A stretch of DNA of 8,431 bases from JANXSD01 sp043758125 (lineage in GTDB: Bacteria > Bacteroidota > Bacteroidia > AKYH767-A > OLB10): contig JAYVOC010000070.1 in the NCBI GenBank assembly GCA_043758125.1, positions 1-8,431 on the forward strand, written 5' to 3'. The notes beneath the pieces were generated by a model that ran no database searches, had not been told where the DNA came from, and saw nothing but the letters and a program-made list of their open reading frames with translations. Every line of letters starts with the position of its first letter. The first letter of the stretch is position 1. Shown here piece after piece: positions 1 to 6,591 of the stretch. A program made the position numbers and the translations under genes.

Positions 1-494
1 CTGCTATAGTCCACCATAACAGTGATTCTATATTCTGGGCTTGGAACCAAGAGCATTTCAACATTTCGTGCAGGTTCTTCATAAGAGAGATTTTCTTCAA
101 TTATGTAAACATCACGTTTAGCATTTTGTTCAACCGTTCCAGCTTCAAGTAACGCATCAATAAATGCTTTTGAGCTTCCATCCATGATTGGAACTTCAGG
201 GCCATCAATTTCAATAATTACATTATCGATTTCTAGACCTATCAAAGCTGCCAAGGCATGTTCGGTAGTGCTAACACGAGCGCCATTTTGTTCTAATGTA
301 GTTCCACGCGAGGTGTCCACAACATTATCTGCATCCGCATCAATGAATGGTTTACCTGGTAGATCTATACGTTGAAATTTAAACCAATGGTTTTCTGGAG
401 CTGGTTTAAAAGTTAAAGTTGCCTGAATACCTGTATGCAGACCAACGCCTGAAACGGTTACGGGTTTGCGAAGAGTAATTTGTTTCTGCGTCAT
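1..494 (-). CDS. lpxC: UDP-3-O-acyl-N-acetylglucosamine deacetylase LpxC, N-terminal 164 codons (3' end off window)
   Basis: LpxC removes the acetyl group from UDP-3-O-acyl-GlcNAc, the committed Zn-dependent step of lipid A synthesis in the cytoplasm. The protein begins MTQKQITLRKPVTVSGVGLH. It shows the conserved VSGVGLHTG (about residues 14-22), the RVSTTEHALAAL block with the catalytic Glu78 and zinc ligand His79 (the same numbers as in E. coli), GLEIDNVIIE and the VPIMDGSS motif. The other zinc ligands (a His and an Asp in the second domain) lie beyond the left edge. Start: the ATG at 494 gives the normal LpxC N-terminus. It lies 3 nt after the lpxD stop and in the same frame, so translation is probably coupled. 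In many Bacteroidota LpxC is fused to FabZ (3-hydroxyacyl-ACP dehydratase); that part would be outside the window and cannot be confirmed. The identification is very secure. Confidence 0.96.
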   Translation of the reverse strand, partial: MTQKQITLRKPVTVSGVGLHTGIQATLTFKPAPENHWFKFQRIDLPGKPFIDADADNVVDTSRGTTLEQNGARVSTTEHALAALIGLEIDNVIIEIDGPEVPIMDGSSKAFIDALLEAGTVEQNAKRDVYIIEENLSYEEPARNVEMLLVPSPEYRITVMVDYS

Positions 495-497
495 GCC

Positions 498-1547
498 TTA
501 TAATGGTGACGTTGGTGTATCGCTTAAGTTGGCGATAGTCTTTTGCAGTTCTAGAATTTTCTTTTCGAGTTCTGGAAGTTTGCGAAAGAGCACATACGTA
601 CGTTTAAAATCACTGATATTAAATGCCGGTGAGCCTTGTACTACTTCATCGGCGTTAGTTATACTATTTCCTATTCCTGATTGTGCTGCTATTTTAACTC
701 CATCTGCAATTGTAATATGGCCTACAATTCCCACTTGACCACCGATCATACAATTGTTTCCAATTTTAGTAGATCCTGCAACACCAGTTTGCGCTGCGAT
801 AACAGTATTTTCTCCTATCTCAACATTATGTCCTATTTGTATTAGGTTGTCAAGCTTTACACCTTTATGGATAATTGTAGATCCAAGTGTAGCTCTATCG
901 ATAGTGCTATTTGCACCAATCTCAACATAATCTTTAATGATAACATTGCCAATTTGAGCAATCTTTTTATAATTCCCATTATTGGGTCCGAAGCCAAAAC
1001 CATCAGCGCCAATTATTACACCTGAATGGAAGGTGCAACTGTTACCAATGATGCAATCGGAGTAAATTCTAACACCAGGAAACAGAGTGCAATCGTCACC
1101 AATTTCGCAATTATCACCAACGAAAACGTGCGGATAAATTTTTACTCGGTTTCCTAATTTTACGTTTTTACCGATGTAAGAGAACGCTCCTAAATAAATA
1201 CCAGTTCCATGTGATGAAGATGGATCGATAAATGAGTAATTCTCAATGCCTGATTTATCTCGTTGAATCGTATTATAAACCTCAAGTAATTTAGCGAAAC
1301 TTAAGTAAGCATTTTCTACACGGATGAGTGTTGCTTTTACTGGTTTTTCAGGTATGAAATCGTTGTTAATAATTACGATTGTTGCTTCCGTATCGTATAC
1401 ATAAGCGGTATAGGCAGGATTTGCTAAAAATGTTAAGGATCCTGAGACACCTTCTTCAATTTTAGCTAATCTGCTAACTTTTACGTTCGGATCACCTTCT
1501 ACGGTGCCTTGCAGTAATTCGGAAATCTGGCTTGCGGTAAATTCCAT
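498..1547 (-). CDS. lpxD: UDP-3-O-(3-hydroxyacyl)glucosamine N-acyltransferase LpxD
   Basis: LpxD transfers a 3-hydroxyacyl chain from acyl-ACP to the 2-amino group of UDP-3-O-acyl-glucosamine in lipid A synthesis. The 349-residue length is normal (E. coli 341). Residues 1-100 form the N-terminal uridine-binding domain. Residues about 105-305 are a left-handed beta helix of hexapeptide repeats such as VKLGNR, CEIGDD and VEIGAN. They carry the family block GADGFGFG (180-187) and the catalytic His in LIQIGHNVEIG (His240, equivalent to E. coli His239). The C-terminus GSPAFNISDF followed by a charged helix (about 315-342) matches the acyl-carrier-binding end of the family. The ATG at 1547 gives the standard MEFTASQISELL N-terminus. 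The HD-domain gene lies 61 nt upstream and lpxC starts 3 nt downstream. A promoter-like box just upstream suggests that lpxD can also be transcribed independently of the HD gene. Confidence 0.97.
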   Translation of the reverse strand: MEFTASQISELLQGTVEGDPNVKVSRLAKIEEGVSGSLTFLANPAYTAYVYDTEATIVIINNDFIPEKPVKATLIRVENAYLSFAKLLEVYNTIQRDKSGIENYSFIDPSSSHGTGIYLGAFSYIGKNVKLGNRVKIYPHVFVGDNCEIGDDCTLFPGVRIYSDCIIGNSCTFHSGVIIGADGFGFGPNNGNYKKIAQIGNVIIKDYVEIGANSTIDRATLGSTIIHKGVKLDNLIQIGHNVEIGENTVIAAQTGVAGSTKIGNNCMIGGQVGIVGHITIADGVKIAAQSGIGNSITNADEVVQGSPAFNISDFKRTYVLFRKLPELEKKILELQKTIANLSDTPTSPL

Positions 1548-1556
1548 GACAGCTCA

Positions 1557-1584
1557 CAAAGGTAACAAATATGACTTTGCACAA
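1557..1584 (-). promoter_or_regulatory. Putative Bacteroidota promoter for lpxD-lpxC
   Basis: Read on the minus strand, a TTG (1584-1582) is followed after 17 nt by TACCTTTG (1564-1557). This fits the Bacteroidota sigma pattern TTG, 17-23 nt, TAnnTTTG. The -7 box lies only 9 nt before the lpxD ATG, so a transcript from it would have a leader of only a few nucleotides. It sits in the 61-nt gap after the HD-domain gene. The motif match is visible in the sequence; activity is inferred, and an 8-bp degenerate match in AT-rich DNA can arise by chance. Confidence 0.45.
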
Positions 1585-1608
1585 AAGACAAACCGAGTAA
1601 AAGGCTAC

Positions 1609-2847
1609 TTATATTTCGATTAATTCAGGAAGGAGGCAGATAAAGTATTTTTTTACTGGTGATGAGAGTAAAATAACATCGAGTTGATCGCTTGCTGCAG
1701 TTAGTTCAATGAGCTCGCCGTTTCGATATTGGATATGAATCTGTTCTTCGAGTGGATCATAAGCGCTATTGCTGATGGATCCCGTAAAGGCGAAATAATG
1801 AGCTTCATCAGCAGAAATTCCAAATTTCACTTCCGCACTAGTTAAATAGTGTTGAATATCAGCTTTAGTAAATGGATCCTTTTGAAGCTTTATCTTGTAT
1901 AGTTTTCGGTTTACTAAACCATCGCATAAGCGCGCCAAAACTTTATCAGGATGATTTACCCACACTTTTATTGAAGCATAAATATCATAATCATCGAGCA
2001 TAGCGAAATCAGCCAAAAGAGATTTCTCCGTTATAAAATCATCATATTTGAAATCATTCACAAGAAATAAATGCAAAATAGGAGATGCAAAAAGATCATC
2101 ACCTTTCAATGTAAGTTCTTTTGCACGCAGGAGAATATTTACTAATAATTGTTCAGATGAAAGTACTGTTTTATGGAGGTAAACTTGCCAATACATTAAC
2201 CGTCGAGCGATGATAAATTTCTCTACAGAATACACACCTTTTTCCTCAATTACAAGTCGATCTTCAAAGATATCCAACATTTTAATTATACGTTGCGCAC
2301 CAATCTTGCCTTCCAAAACACCGGTATAGAAACTATCCCTGTTTAGATAATCCAGTCGATCCATATCGAGTTGAGAAGAAACCAATTGGTGAAGGAAATG
2401 TTTTGGGTACTCATTTTTAAAGATGCTAATAGCGGTACTCAATTGGTTATTAAATTCTATGTTTAGTCGTTCCATATAGAGGATGGAAAGTTGTTCGTGC
2501 GTAATCCCAATTACGATGCTGTGTTCAAGTGCATGCGAAAAAGGACTGTGACCAATATCATGTAAAAGAATAGCGATTTGAGTTCCAAGGGCTTCGTCCT
2601 CCGTAATTTCATGACCTTTCGAACGCAATGTTTCAATTGCTTGACCCATCAAATGTAGTGCTCCGAGCGCATGATGAAAACGAGTATGTAGTGCGCCAGG
2701 GTAAACCATGTGCGTTAATCCAAGCTGACGAATTCTTCTAAGACGTTGAAACCATGGGTGTTCGATCAAATCAAAAATCAATGGATGTGGTATAGTAATA
2801 AAACCATATACCGGATCGTTAAATATTTTCTTCTTATTCTGTTTCAA
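1609..2847 (-). CDS. HD-superfamily metal-dependent phosphohydrolase (dGTPase/SAMHD1-like)
   Basis: This is a cytoplasmic HD-domain phosphohydrolase of the family that includes SAMHD1-like dNTP hydrolases; the actual substrate of this member is unknown. Visible motifs: DPVYGFI (11-17), PWFQRLRRIRQLG (31-43), YPGALHTRFHHALG (49-62) with the first metal ligand His59, the HD doublet His96-Asp97 within LLHDIGHSPFSHALE (94-108), and SSQLDMDRLDYLNRDS (157-172), where Asp163 matches the fourth ligand. All four predicted metal ligands are therefore present. The C-terminal 200 residues are typical of the longer members. Start: TTG at 2847 is chosen because an in-frame TAA lies 24 nt upstream, with no ATG or GTG between, and the first internal ATG (Met47) would remove conserved sequence. 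It is divergent from porX and upstream of lpxD-lpxC. I recall this order from other Bacteroidota genomes, but could not check it. Confidence 0.9.
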   Translation of the reverse strand: MKQNKKKIFNDPVYGFITIPHPLIFDLIEHPWFQRLRRIRQLGLTHMVYPGALHTRFHHALGALHLMGQAIETLRSKGHEITEDEALGTQIAILLHDIGHSPFSHALEHSIVIGITHEQLSILYMERLNIEFNNQLSTAISIFKNEYPKHFLHQLVSSQLDMDRLDYLNRDSFYTGVLEGKIGAQRIIKMLDIFEDRLVIEEKGVYSVEKFIIARRLMYWQVYLHKTVLSSEQLLVNILLRAKELTLKGDDLFASPILHLFLVNDFKYDDFITEKSLLADFAMLDDYDIYASIKVWVNHPDKVLARLCDGLVNRKLYKIKLQKDPFTKADIQHYLTSAEVKFGISADEAHYFAFTGSISNSAYDPLEEQIHIQYRNGELIELTAASDQLDVILLSSPVKKYFICLLPELIEI

Positions 2848-2961
2848 AAATGATAGTGTATTAATTATTTAATTTATTTGAGAATCAATTCAATTAACAT
2901 TGGAGCGAATTTATTGCAAATATCGTCAACTGATATTCAATTAAAGATAAGCTTAACAATT

Positions 2962-2969
2962 TACCTTTG
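2962..2969 (+). promoter_or_regulatory. Putative -7 box of the porX-tsaE-ald operon
   Basis: TACCTTTG is an exact match to the Bacteroidota -7 consensus TAnnTTTG and is the same 8-mer as the box before lpxD. No convincing TTG -33 element is seen 17-23 nt upstream. Transcription starting a few bases downstream would give a leader of about 70 nt to the ATG at 3044, but almost none to the GTG at 2981. This supports the later start for porX. The rest of the 196-nt divergent region (2848-3043) is AT-rich. A one-mismatch box for the HD gene (GATATTTG, minus strand 2924-2917) is also present but weak. Function is inferred from the motif only. Confidence 0.42.
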
Positions 2970-3043
2970 CCAAAGATTTTGTGTTTGACAACAAGATCAT
3001 GGTTGAGAAACATAATTATCCTTTTAAAAACGAAAAAATATAT

Positions 3044-4600
3044 ATGGACAAAATAACAATATTATGGGCAGATGATGAAATCGATTTGTTGAAGCCACAC
3101 ATTTTATTTTTGACAGAGAAAGGTTACGACGTAACAACAGCAACTAATGGTCGAGATGCACTTGATTTAGTTCAGAAGAAAGAATACGACATCATTTTTC
3201 TTGATGAAAACATGCCAGGATTAAGCGGGTTGGAAACATTGATGCAAATAAAAAATATTCGTGCTGAAATTCCAGTGGTAATGATCACAAAGAGTGAAGC
3301 AGAAGAAATTATGGAGCAAGCGATAGGATCTAAGATTGCAGATTATCTGATCAAGCCCGTTAATCCAAATCAAATATTATTATCCATTAAAAAAAATCTT
3401 GATAACAAGCGATTGATTAGCGAGAAGACGAATCAAAACTATCAGCAAGAATTTAGACAGATTGGGATGACGCTTGGCGATAAATTAAGTTGGCCAGAAT
3501 GGGTTGATGTATATAAAAAACTTGTTTATTGGGAAATTGAATTAGAGAAATCGCAAGACCTTGGCATGTATGATATTCTTACAATGCAGAAGAGTGAGGC
3601 GAATCAGCAGTTCAGTAAATTTGTTGAGAACAATTATTTGAATTGGTTGAAGAATCCAGATACAGCGCCGTTGTTATCACATCATTTAATGCGCAAAAAA
3701 GTTTTTCCTTTAGTTGATCAATCGGAAGAACCTGTATTTTTAATGTTAATAGATAATTTACGTTATGATCAATGGAAAGTTATTCAACCAATTTTATTGG
3801 AACTCTTTAAAACTGTTGATGAAGATTTGTATTGTAGTATCCTTCCAACAGCGACACAGTACGCAAGAAATTCAATTTTTGCTGGAATGATGCCATCAGA
3901 AATTGAGAAGAGATTTCCGAATTTATGGTCGAATGATGATGATGAAGGAGGTAAGAATTTGCATGAAGAAGAGTTTTTAGCAGATCAACTTCAACGACTT
4001 CGCAAAACGTATAAATTCTCTTATACAAAAGTTACAAATATTGATGGTGGAAAAAATTTAGTAGAACAGATTCCAAATCTTTATCAGAATAAACTAAATG
4101 TTATTGTCTATAATTTTGTGGATATGCTTTCACATGCTCGAACAGATATGCAAGTAATTCGTGAATTAGCAGAAGATGAAAAGGCATATCGATCCATCAC
4201 GAAATCATGGTTGGAACATTCGCCGTTATTAGACGCATTAAAAAGAATTGCAGAACGTCCTTGTAAAGTTGTCATCACTACAGATCATGGAACTATTCGT
4301 GTAAAAGAAGCTTCTAAATTAATCGGTGACAGAAATACGAATACAAATTTACGTTACAAGCAAGGAAAAAATCTTAATTATGAAAAGAGAGATGTGTTAG
4401 AAATAAAAAATCCTGCTGACGCATTTCTTCCACGAAACAATGTTAGTTCTGCTTATGTATTTGTGAAGGGCGATAAGTTCTTTGCGTATCCTAATAACTT
4501 TAATTATTACGTAAATTTCTATAAAGATACTTTTCAGCATGGAGGTATTTCAACAGAAGAAATGATAATTCCGGTAATGACACTTCAAAGTAAGGTATGA
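3044..4600 (+). CDS. porX: PorX-type response regulator with PglZ (alkaline-phosphatase-fold) effector domain
   Basis: PorX is the cytoplasmic response regulator that controls the type IX secretion system in Porphyromonas and Flavobacterium, acting with the PorY kinase and the sigma factor SigP. Numbering from the ATG at 3044, the protein has 518 residues. Residues 1-118 are a receiver domain: acidic pair Asp10-Asp11, phospho-acceptor Asp54 in IIFLDENMPG, Thr82-Lys83 and Lys104 in YLIKPVNPNQ. A helical linker follows (about 119-205). Residues about 206-518 are a PglZ domain of the alkaline phosphatase fold. Its candidate metal and catalytic residues are intact: Asp237 in LIDNLRYDQW, Thr269/Thr271 in ILPTATQYARN, Asp360 and His364 in NFVDMLSHAR, Asp414-His415 in TTDHGT, and His499 in QHGGIS. 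The reading frame extends upstream to a GTG at 2981. MDKITILWADDE matches the family N-terminus, and the extra 21 residues look unlike it, so 3044 is preferred. It overlaps tsaE by ATGA. Confidence 0.94.
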   Translation: MDKITILWADDEIDLLKPHILFLTEKGYDVTTATNGRDALDLVQKKEYDIIFLDENMPGLSGLETLMQIKNIRAEIPVVMITKSEAEEIMEQAIGSKIADYLIKPVNPNQILLSIKKNLDNKRLISEKTNQNYQQEFRQIGMTLGDKLSWPEWVDVYKKLVYWEIELEKSQDLGMYDILTMQKSEANQQFSKFVENNYLNWLKNPDTAPLLSHHLMRKKVFPLVDQSEEPVFLMLIDNLRYDQWKVIQPILLELFKTVDEDLYCSILPTATQYARNSIFAGMMPSEIEKRFPNLWSNDDDEGGKNLHEEEFLADQLQRLRKTYKFSYTKVTNIDGGKNLVEQIPNLYQNKLNVIVYNFVDMLSHARTDMQVIRELAEDEKAYRSITKSWLEHSPLLDALKRIAERPCKVVITTDHGTIRVKEASKLIGDRNTNTNLRYKQGKNLNYEKRDVLEIKNPADAFLPRNNVSSAYVFVKGDKFFAYPNNFNYYVNFYKDTFQHGGISTEEMIIPVMTLQSKV

Positions 4601-5019
4601 TTTTAAAATGGAAAGTGGAGGATGTAAGGGAGCTTGAAAAAGTTGCTTTAGATTTATTATTAAAAGTAAATAAAACAAAGATTTTTTGCTTTTATGGGGA
4701 GATGGCAGCAGGGAAAACAACGATGATTAAAGTGCTATGCAAATGTTTGGGTGTTAATGATGAAGTGAACAGTCCTACCTTTTCTATTGTGAACGAATAT
4801 GAAGGTAAAGATGATCAGGTGGTTTATCATTTTGATTTTTATCGGATGAAAAGTGTGGAGGAAGCCTTTGATATTGGATATGAAGACTATATTTACTCGG
4901 GCAATTATTGCTTTATAGAATGGCCCGAAAGAATTACGAATTTGTTAAATATTCCCAAAGCAGATATTTTTATCACCGTCGAATCAACAACACGTTATAT
5001 TACGTGCCACTATGAGTAA
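4597..5019 (+). CDS. tsaE: tRNA threonylcarbamoyladenosine biosynthesis ATPase TsaE
   Basis: TsaE is the P-loop ATPase that works with TsaB and TsaD to make N6-threonylcarbamoyladenosine (t6A) at position 37 of ANN-decoding tRNAs. The 140-residue length is normal. Visible motifs: Walker A GEMAAGKTT (34-42), SPTFSIVNEY (59-68) corresponding to the switch I region, HFDFYRM (78-84), and FIEWPERI (106-113), the family's Walker-B-like block. An Ala replaces the usual Gly at residue 37, but the GxxxxGKT consensus is intact. The ATG overlaps the porX stop (ATGA, 4 nt), and the 3' end overlaps the next gene by 8 nt, so expression is probably coupled to porX. The link between t6A synthesis and PorX looks like shared transcription and not a shared pathway. 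Confidence 0.95.
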   Translation: MILKWKVEDVRELEKVALDLLLKVNKTKIFCFYGEMAAGKTTMIKVLCKCLGVNDEVNSPTFSIVNEYEGKDDQVVYHFDFYRMKSVEEAFDIGYEDYIYSGNYCFIEWPERITNLLNIPKADIFITVESTTRYITCHYE

Positions 5020-6235
5020 ACAAATCACAGGAATGAGCGCCCTCGCACAGCAGGGTGTCATGATGCCACAGGAAAGCGTTTTAGAGATTAGTAAACTCAA
5101 GCAAGAACTTTTTATTGGTATACCAAAGGAAATCTCCTTTCAGGAAAATCGTATTCCACTCGTTCCTGAATCAGTTGCAGTATTAGTGAATAATGGTCAT
5201 AAAATACATATTGAAACTGGAGCAGGTGATTGCGCAAACTTTACTGATTCAGATTATAGTGAAGCAGGTGCACAAATTGTTTATCATGCGGAGCAAGTTT
5301 ATAAGGCTGATTTAATTTTAAAAGTTGCACCACCTTCCATGGAAGAGTTGGAGTATTTTAAAGATAAGCAATCATTAATGTCGATTCTTCAAATTGCAAT
5401 GCAACCAGAAGGGTATATTCAAAAACTTGGATCGAAAAAAATTACTGCTTTAGCATTTGAATTTCTTCGTGATGAAACGGCAATTTATCCTGTAATTCAA
5501 GCAATGAGTGAAATTGTTGGAAGCGCATCGATACTTATTGCTTCTGAACTTTTAAGTAATACTGCTGGAGGCAAAGGAGAATTGTTAGGAGGTGTTCCTG
5601 GTATTCCTCCTACTGAAGTTGTGATTTTAGGTGCTGGTACTGTTGGTGAATACGCTGCTCGTGCTGCAATTGGATTAGGTGCTTCTGTTAAGGTTTTTGA
5701 TAATTCAATTTACAAGTTACGTCGACTTCAGAAAAATTTGGGTAGTCGAGTTTATACATCTACATTTAATCCTTCAGTTTTGTTAAATGCTTTAAAAACC
5801 GCTGATGTTGTTATAGGTGCTATACTTGGTAAAGAAGGAAGATCACCAATTGTAGTAACAGAGGAAATGGTCAGTGAGATGGGATCTGGATCTGTGATTA
5901 TTGATGTAAGCATAGATCAAGGTGGATGTATTGAGACTTCAGAAGTTACTAATCATTCAAATCCGGTATTTCGAAAATATGGTGTGATACATTATTGTGT
6001 TCCAAATATTGCAAGCCGTGTTGCGCGAACTGCGTCCTATGCATTGAGTAATATTTTTACACCCATTCTTATAAACATGGGTGATGAAGGAGGAATGGAT
6101 GCTTTACTTTGGCAAGATGGACATGTGCGAACTGCGGCGTATTTATACAGAGGAACGGTAACTAATAAATATGTTGCTGATTTATGTCGGATGCCTTTTC
6201 GTGATTTGAATTTATTGATGGCGACAAGGATTTAG
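5012..6235 (+). CDS. ald: Alanine dehydrogenase / PNT-family NAD-dependent oxidoreductase, catalytic His replaced by Gln
   Basis: The family reversibly deaminates L-alanine to pyruvate with NAD, and it shares its fold with the alpha subunit of pyridine nucleotide transhydrogenase. Here there are 407 residues against about 370 in classical enzymes; the extra length is mainly about 32 residues before FIGIPKE. Seen: GIPKEISFQENRIPLVPESV with substrate-binding Arg47, LILKVAPP with Lys104, the LLGGVPGIPP block (191-200), the NAD Rossmann motif ILGAGTVG (205-212) with Asp230 ending strand 2 (NAD preference), DVSIDQGG with Asp302, and HYCVPN (327-332). By alignment from memory to M. tuberculosis Ald, its Arg15, Lys75 and Asp270 are conserved. 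The catalytic His96 is replaced by Gln127 (SILQIAMQ). Alanine dehydrogenase activity is therefore uncertain, although family membership is clear. The ATG at 5012 lies inside the tsaE 3' end; it is the last gene before a strong terminator. Confidence 0.85.
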   Translation: MSKQITGMSALAQQGVMMPQESVLEISKLKQELFIGIPKEISFQENRIPLVPESVAVLVNNGHKIHIETGAGDCANFTDSDYSEAGAQIVYHAEQVYKADLILKVAPPSMEELEYFKDKQSLMSILQIAMQPEGYIQKLGSKKITALAFEFLRDETAIYPVIQAMSEIVGSASILIASELLSNTAGGKGELLGGVPGIPPTEVVILGAGTVGEYAARAAIGLGASVKVFDNSIYKLRRLQKNLGSRVYTSTFNPSVLLNALKTADVVIGAILGKEGRSPIVVTEEMVSEMGSGSVIIDVSIDQGGCIETSEVTNHSNPVFRKYGVIHYCVPNIASRVARTASYALSNIFTPILINMGDEGGMDALLWQDGHVRTAAYLYRGTVTNKYVADLCRMPFRDLNLLMATRI

Positions 6236-6255
6236 TTTGGTGAATAAACGTTTAT

Positions 6256-6298
6256 AAAAAAAACAACCCTCGATAATTTATCGAGGGTTGTTTTTTTT
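6256..6298. terminator. Bidirectional intrinsic terminator between convergent genes
   Basis: A near-perfect inverted repeat: the arm 6256-6275 pairs with 6279-6298 around a 3-nt loop, about 20 bp in all. The GC-containing core is CAACCCTCGATA and its complement. It is flanked by eight A's on the left and eight T's on the right, so either strand gives a hairpin followed by a U-tract. It starts 21 nt after the ald stop and ends 27 nt from the stop of the minus-strand cargo gene, so it can end both transcripts. Confidence 0.93.
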
Positions 6299-6324
6299 GT
6301 TAATTGTTATATTGAATAGTGGAA

Positions 6325-6591
6325 TTAGTTGACAACAATTCGAATTTGTTCTTTATGATCTCCGATTTGGAATTGTATTAAATACAATCCACTTGCTAAT
6401 CCTTTCACGCTCATTTCTACTTGATTGTTTCCAGCATTTGCAATATTCGTTTCTGTATTTATAACACGACCAGTTGCATCAATTAATTTTACAGTATATA
6501 ATTTAGTTGTTACATTTTGATCAGTTGAACTATTAAATCCAACAGTTAATATATCAGAAACAGGATTTGGATATGCTATTAAGTTTAGCGA
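6325..6591 (-). other. Coding segment for T9SS type A C-terminal sorting domain (Por secretion tail)
   Basis: The last 88 residues show the hallmarks of the type A sorting signal: LNLIAYPNPVSDILTV (PNP motif), a middle strand VKLIDATGRVI, and the end GLASGLYLIQF...IRIVVN. In this family the domain is recognised by the T9SS translocon and usually cleaved at the cell surface. It lies directly after the last PKD-like repeat, separated by a short Cys-containing linker. Confidence 0.95.

Noticed and set aside
184..375. Plus-strand 63-codon open frame
   Set aside because: It lies wholly antisense to conserved lpxC codons and resembles no family.
466..738. Plus-strand 90-codon open frame over the lpxD-lpxC junction
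   Set aside because: Antisense to the conserved 3' end of lpxD and the start of lpxC; no recognisable motifs or promoter.
2848..2961. Small RNA or riboswitch in the divergent intergenic region
   Set aside because: The region is short and AT-rich, with no stable hairpin or recognisable conserved motif seen by eye.
2981..3043. Extension of PorX by 21 residues from a GTG start
   Set aside because: The added residues do not resemble the family N-terminus, and the likely -7 box (2962-2969) leaves almost no leader before 2981.
3807..4028. Minus-strand 73-codon open frame
   Set aside because: Shadow of the porX PglZ domain, which is strongly conserved on the other strand.
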